Shown here: positions 53,692 to 61,838 of the stretch, one piece after another
Position numbering within the stretch: the first letter of the stretch is position 1
Layout of the letters: each line of letters opens with the position of its first letter
Assembly (NCBI RefSeq): GCF_036127095.1
Contig: NZ_CP108006.1
Location: 8,485,501-8,549,500 of the forward strand
Direction of reading: 5' to 3'
From: Streptomyces sp. NBC_00335
GTDB lineage: Bacteria; Actinomycetota; Actinomycetes; Streptomycetales; Streptomycetaceae
DNA length: 64,000 bases
The notes under the pieces: model-generated
Database searches by the model: none
What the model was told of the DNA's origin: nothing
What the model saw: only the letters and a program-made list of their open reading frames with translations
Made by a program: the position numbers and the translations under genes

Positions 53692-53799
53692 TTTCGCGCC
53701 TCTCTGTGCCCAAGTGTCCATGCGTCCATGCGCTGGGCAGGGATGTGAAGTGCCCGCACGGCACCGGCTCGGTCCGTACCGGATCAAGGTGTGCCCGGC

Positions 53800-55263
53800 T
53801 CAGCTGCCGGAGGCGCGGAACGCGATGGCCCCGTACAGGGGGGCGGCCCCCGTTTCGACCATGACGAGATTGCCGTTGCGGTAGTCGACGACGAGTCCCG
53901 AGACGGGAAGAGCGCTGTCCGGCGCGGTGACCGTGCCGATCTTGGCAGGGGTCCCGTCCTTGGCCGCGTACGACTGGATGTTCATGTCGCTGACGCTCTT
54001 TCCGCCCAGGACGTAGACGGCGTCCTTGTCCGTGCCCAGGAACCGGGGTGTGGTCGCCGTACCGACCGGCTTGCTCCACATCTGCGTGCCGGTGGCCAGG
54101 TCGTAGGCGACGACGGAGGCGGGGACGGTCAGGCTCGTTGTCTCTCCGGCGATCACGTACGCGGTGGTCGCGTCGGCGTCGAAGGCGATGTCGAAGCGTG
54201 TTGCCCAGTTCGCCCGTTCCACGGGGTGCAGCAACACGGGACCCGCGGTGGTGGCGAGCGGGATACGACGGGCGATGGAGCCGTCGCGGCCGAAGGTGAC
54301 GAGCTCCGGCGGCGGGGGATTGCCGGCGAGGCCGTCGGGCAGGACCAGTGCCGCCGGAGCGCCGTTGCCGACCAGCCGCACCCGCCCACCCTCCGGAGGG
54401 GTCATCGGCACGGCGGTCGCGTCCACCTGGCGGCCCTTGGCCGCGTCGAGGGTGCTCACCGACCAGGTCCAGTCGGCCTTGCCCAAGGTCTCCAGCCCCA
54501 TCATCACTGTGATGCGGTCGCCTCGCGCGGTCATGTCGGTGTTCCGGACGTGGAGGCGCGCCCTGGGGCTGGCCCAGGTCCACGCCACCTTCTTGTCCGG
54601 ACGCAGGGCGACCACGGTGGTCGGTGTCATCACGGCCAGGACGTCACCGTCCACGAAGGCGAGCGTGGCGCCGTCGTCGGTGACGGGCTTCCCGTCCACC
54701 GGGACTCCGGCCACCTGCGTGGTCCAGCGGACGGCGCCGTCCTTGCGGGTGTCGATCAGCGACACCCGGTCGCAACTGGCGGTGGCGGCCAGGGGGTCGC
54801 CCTTGACCCATCCAATGGCTCCGAGCCCGCTCCTGCTGAGGCCTTCGGTCATCGCGCACGGACGCATGTCCGGCTCGGGCGGGGTGACGGTGCCGAGCCG
54901 CTCGCCGGTCTTCGAGTCGTAGATCTCCACGCCGGTGCGGCGGCCGATGTAGTAGGCCGTGTCCGTGTTCCAGTTGCCGAGCAGTTTGACGAGGAGGGAG
55001 TCGCCCTTGACCGGAGGCGTCTTCCAGGCCTGGGCCATGCGGGCGGGCGCGTACGGTCCCGCGGGGCCTTTGCCGGTCGCGGAGTCCTTCCCGCCCGCGA
55101 TCCCTCCGCAGCCGGCGATTCCGGCGACCCCGGCGACGAGGAGCGCCAGAGAGGCGGCGCCGGCCCGCGTCCACCGTCCGACACTCCGGCGTGGGAGGGC
55201 CGGGGCCGCTCCGGTGGGCTCTGATGCCTGGTGTGGGGAGCAGGTCGGTGTGTGCGCGGGCAC
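53800..55263 (-). CDS. PQQ-like beta-propeller lipoprotein
   Basis: 487 residues from GTG 55263. A long basic N-terminus (residues 1-32) precedes a hydrophobic segment ending in a lipobox-like GIAGC (Cys ~52). The mature part has propeller-type strands: VEIYDSKTGERLGTVTPPEP, RVSLIDTRKDGAVRWTTQVA, VSTLDAAKGRQVDATAV and VVAYDLATGTQMWSKPVG. Probably a cell-envelope protein working with the adjacent mycosin on the same strand. An upstream AAAGGCG gives a ribosome site. Ligand unknown. Confidence 0.85.
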   Translation of the reverse strand: MPAHTPTCSPHQASEPTGAAPALPRRSVGRWTRAGAASLALLVAGVAGIAGCGGIAGGKDSATGKGPAGPYAPARMAQAWKTPPVKGDSLLVKLLGNWNTDTAYYIGRRTGVEIYDSKTGERLGTVTPPEPDMRPCAMTEGLSRSGLGAIGWVKGDPLAATASCDRVSLIDTRKDGAVRWTTQVAGVPVDGKPVTDDGATLAFVDGDVLAVMTPTTVVALRPDKKVAWTWASPRARLHVRNTDMTARGDRITVMMGLETLGKADWTWSVSTLDAAKGRQVDATAVPMTPPEGGRVRLVGNGAPAALVLPDGLAGNPPPPELVTFGRDGSIARRIPLATTAGPVLLHPVERANWATRFDIAFDADATTAYVIAGETTSLTVPASVVAYDLATGTQMWSKPVGTATTPRFLGTDKDAVYVLGGKSVSDMNIQSYAAKDGTPAKIGTVTAPDSALPVSGLVVDYRNGNLVMVETGAAPLYGAIAFRASGS

Positions 55264-55288
55264 GGGTGACGCCTTTCGTGCTGGTGTC

Positions 55289-55324
55289 CGAGTGATCGCC
55301 CGACCGAAGGCGGGCGATCACTCG
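55289..55324 (-). terminator. Perfect 14-bp hairpin upstream of the lipoprotein gene
   Basis: CGAGTGATCGCCCG and its complement with an 8-nt loop, 26 bases before the GTG at 55263. It could terminate transcription arriving from the minus-strand remnant at 55454 or be a 5' leader hairpin. Confidence 0.65.
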
Positions 55325-55453
55325 GGGGCTTCTCGTGGTCCTGGTCAGCTGCTCTTGTCAGGGTTTGCTTTTCGACAGTTTGCTGATTGTACGAGGGGCG
55401 CGGAACTTGTCGCGCTTGCGGCCCAGTTCCGCGCGATCGCCACCGGGCCAGGC

Positions 55454-55640
55454 TCAGTCGAAGCGCACCGGCAGGTACTTGACCCCGTTGATGAAGTCCG
55501 ACCGCAGCTGGCGGACCTCGCCCGTCAGGCCGAAGTCCGGGTGGCGGCGGAGCAGGCGCTCCGACGCCGTTGTGCTGTTCGACTGGCTGATGAGCACCGA
55601 TCTGAACGCCGTGCCGATCACGCATCCGGCACAGAATTGG
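55454..55640 (-). pseudogene. Possible cytochrome P450 3' remnant
   Basis: The last ~35 codons before the TGA at 55454 read ERLLRRHPDFGLTGEVRQLR then SDFINGVKYLPVRFD. This resembles the C-terminus of actinobacterial P450s (FPDLRL...R.S....G...LPVRF). A degraded FCAGCVIG stretch upstream may be the haem loop. The rest of the gene is absent. 55325-55453 and 55641-55885 hold nothing else recognisable. Confidence 0.35.
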
Positions 55641-55885
55641 GCGCTCGTGGACCTGGTGGGAGCCTTCGCGGAACTCGCGCGTACGCACCGGGCCGTCCCG
55701 CCGCCGAGGTCCTGCCGTTGCTGATACGTGCCGCGGACCGGGCGTTGCTGGGGTTCTCGCGCGCGGACCCGGTGGGAGCATGCGCCCGCCGCGTTCCCCG
55801 CGGACGCCACCGCACCGTGGTGAGGGTGCCGCCGGGAACGGTTAGGGTGCGTCGGGAACGTGATCGCGCACCCGTGGGGGATGGA

Positions 55886-56542
55886 ATGACAGTGCACCGG
55901 CCCGGACTGCCGCAGGATCTGCCCGCGCCGGAGGTCCTGTGGGCCCGGTGGAGCGCGGTCGCCGTGCTGGAGGCGACGACCGAGGCGGAGCAGAAGCCGC
56001 CGGTCCACCGCACGGGCTGCTGGATCGACGACCGTGGGCTGCACCTCGACGACTGCGGCTGCACCTGGTGGACGTTGAAGCCGCTGGGCGGGGACCGGTT
56101 CGTGCTCTTCGGTGAGGACGAGTCCAGCGGGGTCAAGTGGCACGAGCCGCCGGTCGACATGCTTGCCGGGGCTCCGGACTGGCTCCCCTACGACGAGCTC
56201 CGTGAGCTGATCGCGGGAAACGAGCTGGGGTGCGTGTACTGGTCCGAGAACGGGTCCTGGGCACGGGCTCCGTACCCGGCGGACCTCGATGACGACGGTC
56301 TCGACTGCGGGTTGAGCCGTTTCGTCAACGAGGACGAGCTGCTGCGGGAGCTCGACGGCGGGGCGGTCCTCGGGGAGGCCCGCGCGGAGCTGGTGCGCCG
56401 CGCCGAGCGGTACGAGCTGACGCCGGAGCTGCTGGAGACCCTCGTCCGCGGTTCGGGCGGCGAGCCCGCTGATCTGCCGGCCATGCTGCGCGCCCTGCGG
56501 CGCTCGGGCCTGTCCCACGGGAGCCCGCAGCCGGCCGCGTGA
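55886..56542 (+). CDS. Conserved-looking protein of unknown function
   Basis: 218 residues from ATG 55886 (MTVHRPGLPQDLPAPEVLWA). Features: RTGCWIDDRGLHLDDCGCTW with CxxDDCGCTWW, a strand-rich middle (GGDRFVLFGEDESSGVKWHE) and helical PPVDMLAGAPDWLPYDELRE. The C-terminal 70 residues are helices (ARAELVRRAERYELTPELLE). Soluble. I do not recognise the family, but length, codon bias and balanced composition argue for a real gene. Confidence 0.72.
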   Translation: MTVHRPGLPQDLPAPEVLWARWSAVAVLEATTEAEQKPPVHRTGCWIDDRGLHLDDCGCTWWTLKPLGGDRFVLFGEDESSGVKWHEPPVDMLAGAPDWLPYDELRELIAGNELGCVYWSENGSWARAPYPADLDDDGLDCGLSRFVNEDELLRELDGGAVLGEARAELVRRAERYELTPELLETLVRGSGGEPADLPAMLRALRRSGLSHGSPQPAA

Positions 56543-56708
56543 CGTCGGGGGGCTTCCTCGGCGAAGGGGAGAAGGGACGGCTGGCCACGGCAGCCGCCCG
56601 CGCCGGCCTTCCCGAACCCGCCCTGGCCGCCGCCGTCGCCTCTCCCGCTGCGCACGGATGCCGGGAAGCCGGGGCACCCGCCGTCGTGTGCTGTGTGGTC
56701 ACCGCCTT

Positions 56709-57920
56709 CTATTGGCGGTACCCGCTCAGGAAGCGGCCGATCCGGCTGATTGCCGCGTCCAGGTCGTCGGCGTAGGGCAGGGTCAGGATGCGGAAGTGGT
56801 CGGGGCGGGGCCAGTTGAAGCCCGTGCCCTGGACCACCTGGATCTTTTCCCGCAGCAGCAGGTCCAGCACGAACCGCTCGTCGTCGTGGATCGGGTGCAC
56901 CTTGGGGTCGATGCGCGGGAACGCGTACAGCGCGCCCTTCGGCTTCACGCAGGACACACCGGGGATCTCGTTCAGCTTCTCCCAGGCGCGGTCGCGCTGT
57001 TCGAGGAGGCGGCCGCCCGGGGCGGTCAGCTCCTTGATGGACTGGCGTCCGCCGAGCGCGGCCTGGATGGCGTACTGGGCCGGGGCGTTGGGGCACAGCC
57101 GCATGGAGGCGAGCATGGTCAGCCCCTCCAGGTAGCTGCGCGCGTGCTGCCGGGGGCCGCTCACCACGAGCCAGCCGGACCGGAATCCCGCCACCCGGTA
57201 CGTCTTCGAGAGTCCGCAGAAGGTGAGGACGACCAGGTCGGGGGCGAGGACGGCGGCGTGGTGGTGGACCTCGTCGTCGTACAGGATCTGGTCGTAGATC
57301 TCGTCGGCGAAGACCATCAGACCGTGGCGACGGGCTAGTTCGAGAATGCCTTCCAGGATCTCCCGGGGGTAGACGGCGCCCGTGGGGTTGTTCGGGTTGA
57401 TGATGACCACGGCCTTGGTGCGGTCCGTGATCTTGGACGCCATGTCGTCGAGGTCCGGGTACCAGTCGGCGGACTCGTCGCAGATGTAGTGCACGGCCTT
57501 GCCACCCGCGAGGGTGGTCACGGCGGTCCAGAGCGGGAAGTCGGGGGCGGGGATGAGGACCTCGTCCCCGTCCTCCAGCAGTGCCTGGACGGCCATGGAG
57601 ACCAGCTCGGAGACGCCGTTGCCGAGGAAGACGTCGTCCACCGTCACATCGGTCAGGCCGACGGCCTGGTAGCGCTGGACGACGGCCCGGCGGGCGGAGA
57701 GCACCCCGCGCGCGTCGGTGTACCCGTGGGCCTGGGGGAGCATCCGGATCATGTCCTGGACGATCTCCTCCGGCGCCTCGAAGCCGAAGGCGGCCGGGTT
57801 GCCGGTGTTGAGGCGCAGCACGCTGTGGCCCGCCTCCTCCAGCGCGTTGGCGTGCTCGATCACCGGCCCCCGGATCTCGTAGCAGACCTCGCTGAGCTTG
57901 CTCGACTGCCTGAACTCCAT
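56709..57920 (-). CDS. PLP-dependent aminotransferase (alanine aminotransferase-like)
   Basis: About 403 residues from ATG 57920 (MEFRQSSKLSEVCYEI), with GGGAGGGC seven bases upstream. Class I/II aminotransferase fold: LRLNTGNPAAFGFE, the YTDARG motif near the substrate pocket, NPNNPTGAVYPREI (PLP contact Asn), DEIYDQILYDDEVHHH and the Schiff-base Lys in CGLSKTYRVAGFRSGW. The conserved C-terminal Arg is in FRILTLPY. This is the pattern of AlaA/AlaC-type pyruvate-alanine transaminases. It diverges from the HxlR regulator. Confidence 0.93.
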   Translation of the reverse strand: MEFRQSSKLSEVCYEIRGPVIEHANALEEAGHSVLRLNTGNPAAFGFEAPEEIVQDMIRMLPQAHGYTDARGVLSARRAVVQRYQAVGLTDVTVDDVFLGNGVSELVSMAVQALLEDGDEVLIPAPDFPLWTAVTTLAGGKAVHYICDESADWYPDLDDMASKITDRTKAVVIINPNNPTGAVYPREILEGILELARRHGLMVFADEIYDQILYDDEVHHHAAVLAPDLVVLTFCGLSKTYRVAGFRSGWLVVSGPRQHARSYLEGLTMLASMRLCPNAPAQYAIQAALGGRQSIKELTAPGGRLLEQRDRAWEKLNEIPGVSCVKPKGALYAFPRIDPKVHPIHDDERFVLDLLLREKIQVVQGTGFNWPRPDHFRILTLPYADDLDAAISRIGRFLSGYRQ

Positions 57921-57975
57921 GCCGTGCCCTCCCTGTTCTTGCTGTTCCCGCTGTTCCCGCACTCCGGACTACCTG

Positions 57976-58025
57976 CTTGGTTTTACCAAGTAGAAGCTTG
58001 GAAAGTCCAACATCCTGTCTAGACT
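57976..58025. promoter_or_regulatory. Divergent promoter region with two TTGG/CCAA palindromes
   Basis: CTTGG-TTTTA-CCAAG (57976-57990) and TTGGA-AAG-TCCAA (57998-58010) lie between the divergent genes. TTGGAA (57998-58003), a 16-bp spacer and TAGACT (58020-58025) make a plus-strand promoter whose start would fall at the ATG 58032. The HxlR regulator probably binds here. Confidence 0.65.
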
Positions 58026-58031
58026 CGCTGC

Positions 58032-58682
58032 ATGTCACCTCGTCAGCCACGCCGTCGAAGCTACGACCAGTACTGCGCCTCGGCCCGCGCCCTGGACGCG
58101 GTAGGGGACCGCTGGACCCTGCTGATCGTCCGGGAGCTGCTGGCCGGCCCCCGCCGGTACACCGACCTCCACGCCGACCTGCCCGGCGTCTCCACCGACG
58201 TACTGGCCGGCCGGCTCAAGGACATGGAGGCGCAGGGCCTGGCGACCCGCCGCAAGCTGCCCCCGCCGGCCCCCGCGACCGTGTACGAGCTGACCGCGCG
58301 CGGCGCCGGACTGCTGCCCGTGCTCACGGCGCTCGCCGAATGGGGCGCCCCCGACCTCGCCGAACGCCGCCCCACCGACGCGCTGCGCGCGCACTGGTAC
58401 GCCCTGCCCCTGCTCCGCCGCCTCCCGGCGACCGGGGGCCCGGCCGTGGTCGACGTGGTCCTCGACGAGGGCGTCTTCCACGTCCGCCTCGGCCCGACCC
58501 GGGGGGACGGGCCCGCTTACGGGGACGGACCCGCCGACGCGGCGGACGCCCGCCTCGTCCTCGACGCCGACACCTGCCGGGAGCTCGGCGAGGGCACGCT
58601 CGGCCTGGCGCAGGCCTTCAGGGCGGGCCGCTTGGAGGTACACGGCGAGGGGCCGGTGGCCGCCGCACTGCGAGGGGACTGA
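58032..58682 (+). CDS. HxlR-family transcriptional regulator
   Basis: 216 residues, ATG 58032. Winged helix-turn-helix in residues ~8-100: CASARALDAVGDRWTLLIVR then ELLAGPRRYTDLHADLPGVS TDVLAGRLKDMEAQGL, with wing YELTARGAGLLPVLTALAEW; the Cys14-like redox Cys is present in QYCASARAL. The C-terminal half (HVRLGPTRGDGPAYGDG; ADTCRELGEGTLGLAQAFRA) resembles an SCP2-like domain often fused to HxlR proteins. The likely target is the divergent aminotransferase and itself. The transcript is probably leaderless. Confidence 0.9.
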   Translation: MSPRQPRRRSYDQYCASARALDAVGDRWTLLIVRELLAGPRRYTDLHADLPGVSTDVLAGRLKDMEAQGLATRRKLPPPAPATVYELTARGAGLLPVLTALAEWGAPDLAERRPTDALRAHWYALPLLRRLPATGGPAVVDVVLDEGVFHVRLGPTRGDGPAYGDGPADAADARLVLDADTCRELGEGTLGLAQAFRAGRLEVHGEGPVAAALRGD

Positions 58683-58846
58683 CCCGGCGCGGCTCAGCGT
58701 ACGTCTGGCCAGTTGATCGACGGGCTTCTGGAGCGTGGCCGTCCTGGCGGCCGCGGCCGTCACGGCACCAACATCCGGGCCCCGGGAAGTACGGGCCATT
58801 CCCCACCTGAACCACGGCACAGGGAGCGACTGAGGCGGGGGTCGGC

Positions 58847-59173
58847 CTACTGGGGACCCGGCTCTCCGTCCAGCGTCGTGAGTCCGTCCAGCCAGCGTGC
58901 CCGGCGTTCCGCAGCGGTTTGGTCCCACCATGGGGTGCCGCGTTCACCGAGTGCGACCTTGGCCGTGTGTACGCGGCGGCGGGCTTCGCGTTCCGCCACT
59001 TCGTCGTGCGCCCGCAGGGCGGCGCCGACGGCACGCCGGGCCGCCATCAGGTGTTTGCGCAGGCGCTCGGCGGTATCGGTGGGGAGGTCCGGGTCGGTGG
59101 CCCGCCAGCGCCTGCCGTGGATGACGACGTAGCGTCCGTCCGGGGTGTGCTCCGGCGGAGAGTCTCGGGACAT
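58847..59173 (-). CDS. Small conserved-type basic protein
   Basis: About 108 residues from ATG 59173 (MSRDSPPEHTPDGRYVVIHG); the frame upstream is Pro-rich. RYVVIHGRRWRATDPDLPTD then a charged helix (LRKHLMAARRAVGAALRAHD) and HTAKVALGERGTPWWDQTAA suggest a small DNA- or RNA-associated helical protein common in Streptomyces. Function unknown. Confidence 0.6.
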   Translation of the reverse strand: MSRDSPPEHTPDGRYVVIHGRRWRATDPDLPTDTAERLRKHLMAARRAVGAALRAHDEVAEREARRRVHTAKVALGERGTPWWDQTAAERRARWLDGLTTLDGEPGPQ

Positions 59174-59350
59174 GCGATCGGATCCTGACGATGGAGGGCG
59201 GAGAGGCATCCCCATCCTCGACGGGGGGAGCCGCGGAGCGGCAGGAGGCAGGCGTCGAGTGGGCACGGCCGGCAGCGCGGCAAGCAGCTGGTCCTGGTTG
59301 CTCCTGCCCGGTCCGGCGAAAGGGGGAAGCCGGCGAGCTGCCCGTATCGC

Positions 59351-60322
59351 TCAGCTTCTCCGCGGGGCGAGGAGGGCCCCTTGCGGGAGCCGTCCGGTGA
59401 GGCGGTCTGCCGGGACTTCTTCGCCCGTCCGTTCCACCGTGAGCAGGTGCAGCCAGGCGTCCTTCGTAGCGACCAGGGTCTTGTCGGTCGTGCGGCGGAT
59501 GGTGCCGGGGGGTTGGAGAGGAGGCTGTGGCTCGGAGCTGTGGAGGGGTTCGACCTTGAGGACGGTGAGCCGTTCGCCGTCCGGGGTGTGGGTGTATGCG
59601 CCCGGGTGGCGATAGGCGGCGCGTACGGTCCGGCTGACCGACTCGGCGCCGGCGGCGAAGTCGATGCGGTGGTCGTCGTCTGTGGGACGGCCGAAGTACG
59701 TGCGCCGGGTCTCGTCCTGGGGCGTGCGCGTGAAGGAGCGTGCGGCGAGCTGGGGGAGCAGGGTGTGGAGCATTTCGATGTTGGCCTTCTCCTGTGCGGC
59801 CCGCAGTTCCGATGTGGTTTCCCGGCCGGAGAGCGCCATGGCCCGCTGGGCCAGGAGGGGACCGGAGTCGATTCCGGTGGTCATCTCGATGGCGGAGACG
59901 GCGCCGTCGCGTTCGCCGTGGCGCACCATCCAGTAGAACGGCGCCAGTCCCGCGTACCTGGGGAGCGGGCTGGGATGGAAGTTGACGCAGGTGACCCGGG
60001 GGACGGCGAGGAGCTCCTCTTTGAAGATCTGCTGGTAGTTGCAGACCACGAAGTAGTCCGCGGCCAGTGATTCCAGTGCCAGGAGCACCGCGGGGGCGTT
60101 GACGTGCTCCGGCCGGAGCACGGGTACGCCCAGCCGGCGCGCGTGGTCGGCGAGGTCGACGGGGTCGGGTTCGCCGAGGAAGTAGGAGCACAGCCGGCCG
60201 GGCGGCGAGGTGACCAGGCCCACGAGTTCGCTCTCGGGGGAGGTGGTCAGCGGCTCCAGGAAGGGGGCGCCCAGTTTCGAGTTGATTTCCGAGAAGAAGA
60301 CGATCCGTACGGGCACGCTCAT
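59351..60322 (-). CDS. Formyltransferase-family protein (methionyl-tRNA formyltransferase-like)
   Basis: 323 residues from ATG 60322 (MSVPVRIVFFSEINSK). Formyl_trans_N fold with the catalytic set: Asn114 and His116 in CVNFHPSPLPRYAGLAPFYW, and Asp152 in TTGIDSGPLLAQ. A C-terminal OB-like region follows (ESVSRTVRAAYRHPGAYTHT; LTVLKVEPLH). It differs from housekeeping Fmt by context: 37 bp downstream of a VAO flavoprotein gene, in a three-gene operon. It probably formylates an amine intermediate of a small molecule using 10-formyl-THF. Confidence 0.88.
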   Translation of the reverse strand: MSVPVRIVFFSEINSKLGAPFLEPLTTSPESELVGLVTSPPGRLCSYFLGEPDPVDLADHARRLGVPVLRPEHVNAPAVLLALESLAADYFVVCNYQQIFKEELLAVPRVTCVNFHPSPLPRYAGLAPFYWMVRHGERDGAVSAIEMTTGIDSGPLLAQRAMALSGRETTSELRAAQEKANIEMLHTLLPQLAARSFTRTPQDETRRTYFGRPTDDDHRIDFAAGAESVSRTVRAAYRHPGAYTHTPDGERLTVLKVEPLHSSEPQPPLQPPGTIRRTTDKTLVATKDAWLHLLTVERTGEEVPADRLTGRLPQGALLAPRRS

Positions 60323-60359
60323 CGGCGTCGGTCTCTTTCGTCCGTCGTGCGCAGACCGG

Positions 60360-61838
60360 TCAGGCGTAACGGCCGGGTGCGATGGCTGAGTTCGGATCGA
60401 TCCACTGCTTGAGCCGGCGGACGAGAGCAAGGCCGGCCGGGTCCGGGCTGAGGCGGTCGAGCCAGCCGGCATGGTCGACGTCCAGGCGGTACGGGACGAA
60501 GCCCTCGGCGTGGAACAGTTCGTGGGCACGGTCCAGTACCCGGTGGGCCTGGCGTGCCGCTTCCTCGCTGCGGGAGAAGCGGATGGTGACGACGAAGTCG
60601 ACGAGGTCGGGGGAGAGCCCGTTGACGGTGCAGCCGGGCCGCACACCGCTCTCGTCCTGGATGCGTTCGAGCAGGCCGTACGCGCGGGAGACGCCGTCGC
60701 CGTGGAAGGGCACCATGGGCATGAAGAACAGCCAGCCCTCCCCGTGTTTGTCGACGCGGTCGGCGGGCTGGCCCAAGGTGGCTTGGAGCATGGCGTCGTT
60801 GTGACCCGGATCGCCCGCGTGCGTGTGCTCCAGCATGGCGACGACGGCGTCGTCGGTATCTGACTGACCGGCGTACGAGAACAGCCCGCACTCCGCCGCT
60901 TCCTTGAGGAGTACCTCCGCGAGGGCGGTGGCCGACCGGTGGGTGCCGGTCACGCACAGATGTGCCAGGAATTCCCCCGCCCGGCCGCCGTAGAACTGTG
61001 CGGAGACCATGTCATAGACCTTCACCACACCGCTCACCAGGCCCTGTGCCATCCAGCGGCGCAGCATGTCCACGGCCGGTGAGAGCCGGTCGCGGGTGAA
61101 GCCGAGGCGCAGCATCCGTTGGGCCTCGGGGCGGGACGGCAGCCGGACGGCGGCCGCTGTGACCACGCCCAGGTCGGACTGGGTGAACAGGTGCAGGAGG
61201 CTCGGGCCGAGTCCGTAGGGGTAGACGGCCGCTGGTGGCCGGCCGGGGACCGGCCACCAGCCCGTCCGCACCAGCTCTCCGTCCGGCAGGACGACTTCGA
61301 GCCCCGCGAGATCCTCGGTCCGTTGGCGGCGCACGCCCACTCCGCGGTCGAGGATGTTCCCGACGACGCTGGTGTGGGCGGACGCGGCCGTCACGTTGAG
61401 CATGCGGTCGCTGCCGGCGAGGAGTGCCGCCAGCGCGCCCTGGGTGACCCCGGGTTCGACCACCGCCCAGCCGTGTACGAGGTCCAGGTCCCGCACACGG
61501 TCGAGGCCGCCCAGGTCAAGAGCCACGGCGTGGTCGCGGGCGGGTTCCCGGGAGCCAAGTCCCCAGTTGCGGCCGGTGCTGTACGCGTGCAGGCCGCTGC
61601 TCAGGTCCGGGTCGTCGAAGACGCGGAGCACCGCCCGGACCTGTTCCGCCGTGGTCGGGCGCACCACCGCGTGCACGGTCCGCGGCCTGAACATGCTCAC
61701 GTTCCAGGCCTGCGGGGTGGCGTCCACGCTCCCGTCCGGCCCGATGATCTTCCGTACGGCTTCCAGAGCCCGGGCCAGACCGGGGTCGCAGCACGCGTCC
61801 GGTCCTCTCCGCGCCTGGGTCTTCGCGGGCGCGGTCAC
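60360..61838 (-). CDS. FAD-dependent oxidase of the VAO/PCMH family
   Basis: 492 residues from GTG 61838, overlapping the stop of the upstream gene (GTGA). PCMH-type FAD domain: VVRPTTAEQVRAVLRVF, YSTGRNWGLGS, VALDLGGLDRVRDLDLVHGW, VVEPGVTQGAL and ASAHTSVVGNILDRGVGVRR, as in vanillyl-alcohol oxidase and 4-cresol dehydrogenase-like enzymes. The cap domain (RMLRLGFTRDRLSPAVDMLR) precedes the C-terminal WIDPNSAIAPGRYA motif. It likely oxidises a phenolic or hydroxylated intermediate. Second gene of the operon. Confidence 0.9.
   Translation of the reverse strand: MTAPAKTQARRGPDACCDPGLARALEAVRKIIGPDGSVDATPQAWNVSMFRPRTVHAVVRPTTAEQVRAVLRVFDDPDLSSGLHAYSTGRNWGLGSREPARDHAVALDLGGLDRVRDLDLVHGWAVVEPGVTQGALAALLAGSDRMLNVTAASAHTSVVGNILDRGVGVRRQRTEDLAGLEVVLPDGELVRTGWWPVPGRPPAAVYPYGLGPSLLHLFTQSDLGVVTAAAVRLPSRPEAQRMLRLGFTRDRLSPAVDMLRRWMAQGLVSGVVKVYDMVSAQFYGGRAGEFLAHLCVTGTHRSATALAEVLLKEAAECGLFSYAGQSDTDDAVVAMLEHTHAGDPGHNDAMLQATLGQPADRVDKHGEGWLFFMPMVPFHGDGVSRAYGLLERIQDESGVRPGCTVNGLSPDLVDFVVTIRFSRSEEAARQAHRVLDRAHELFHAEGFVPYRLDVDHAGWLDRLSPDPAGLALVRRLKQWIDPNSAIAPGRYA

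Noticed and set aside
56188..58050. 620-codon minus-strand frame around the aminotransferase
   Set aside because: Frame-shifted shadow of the aminotransferase; Arg/Pro-rich.
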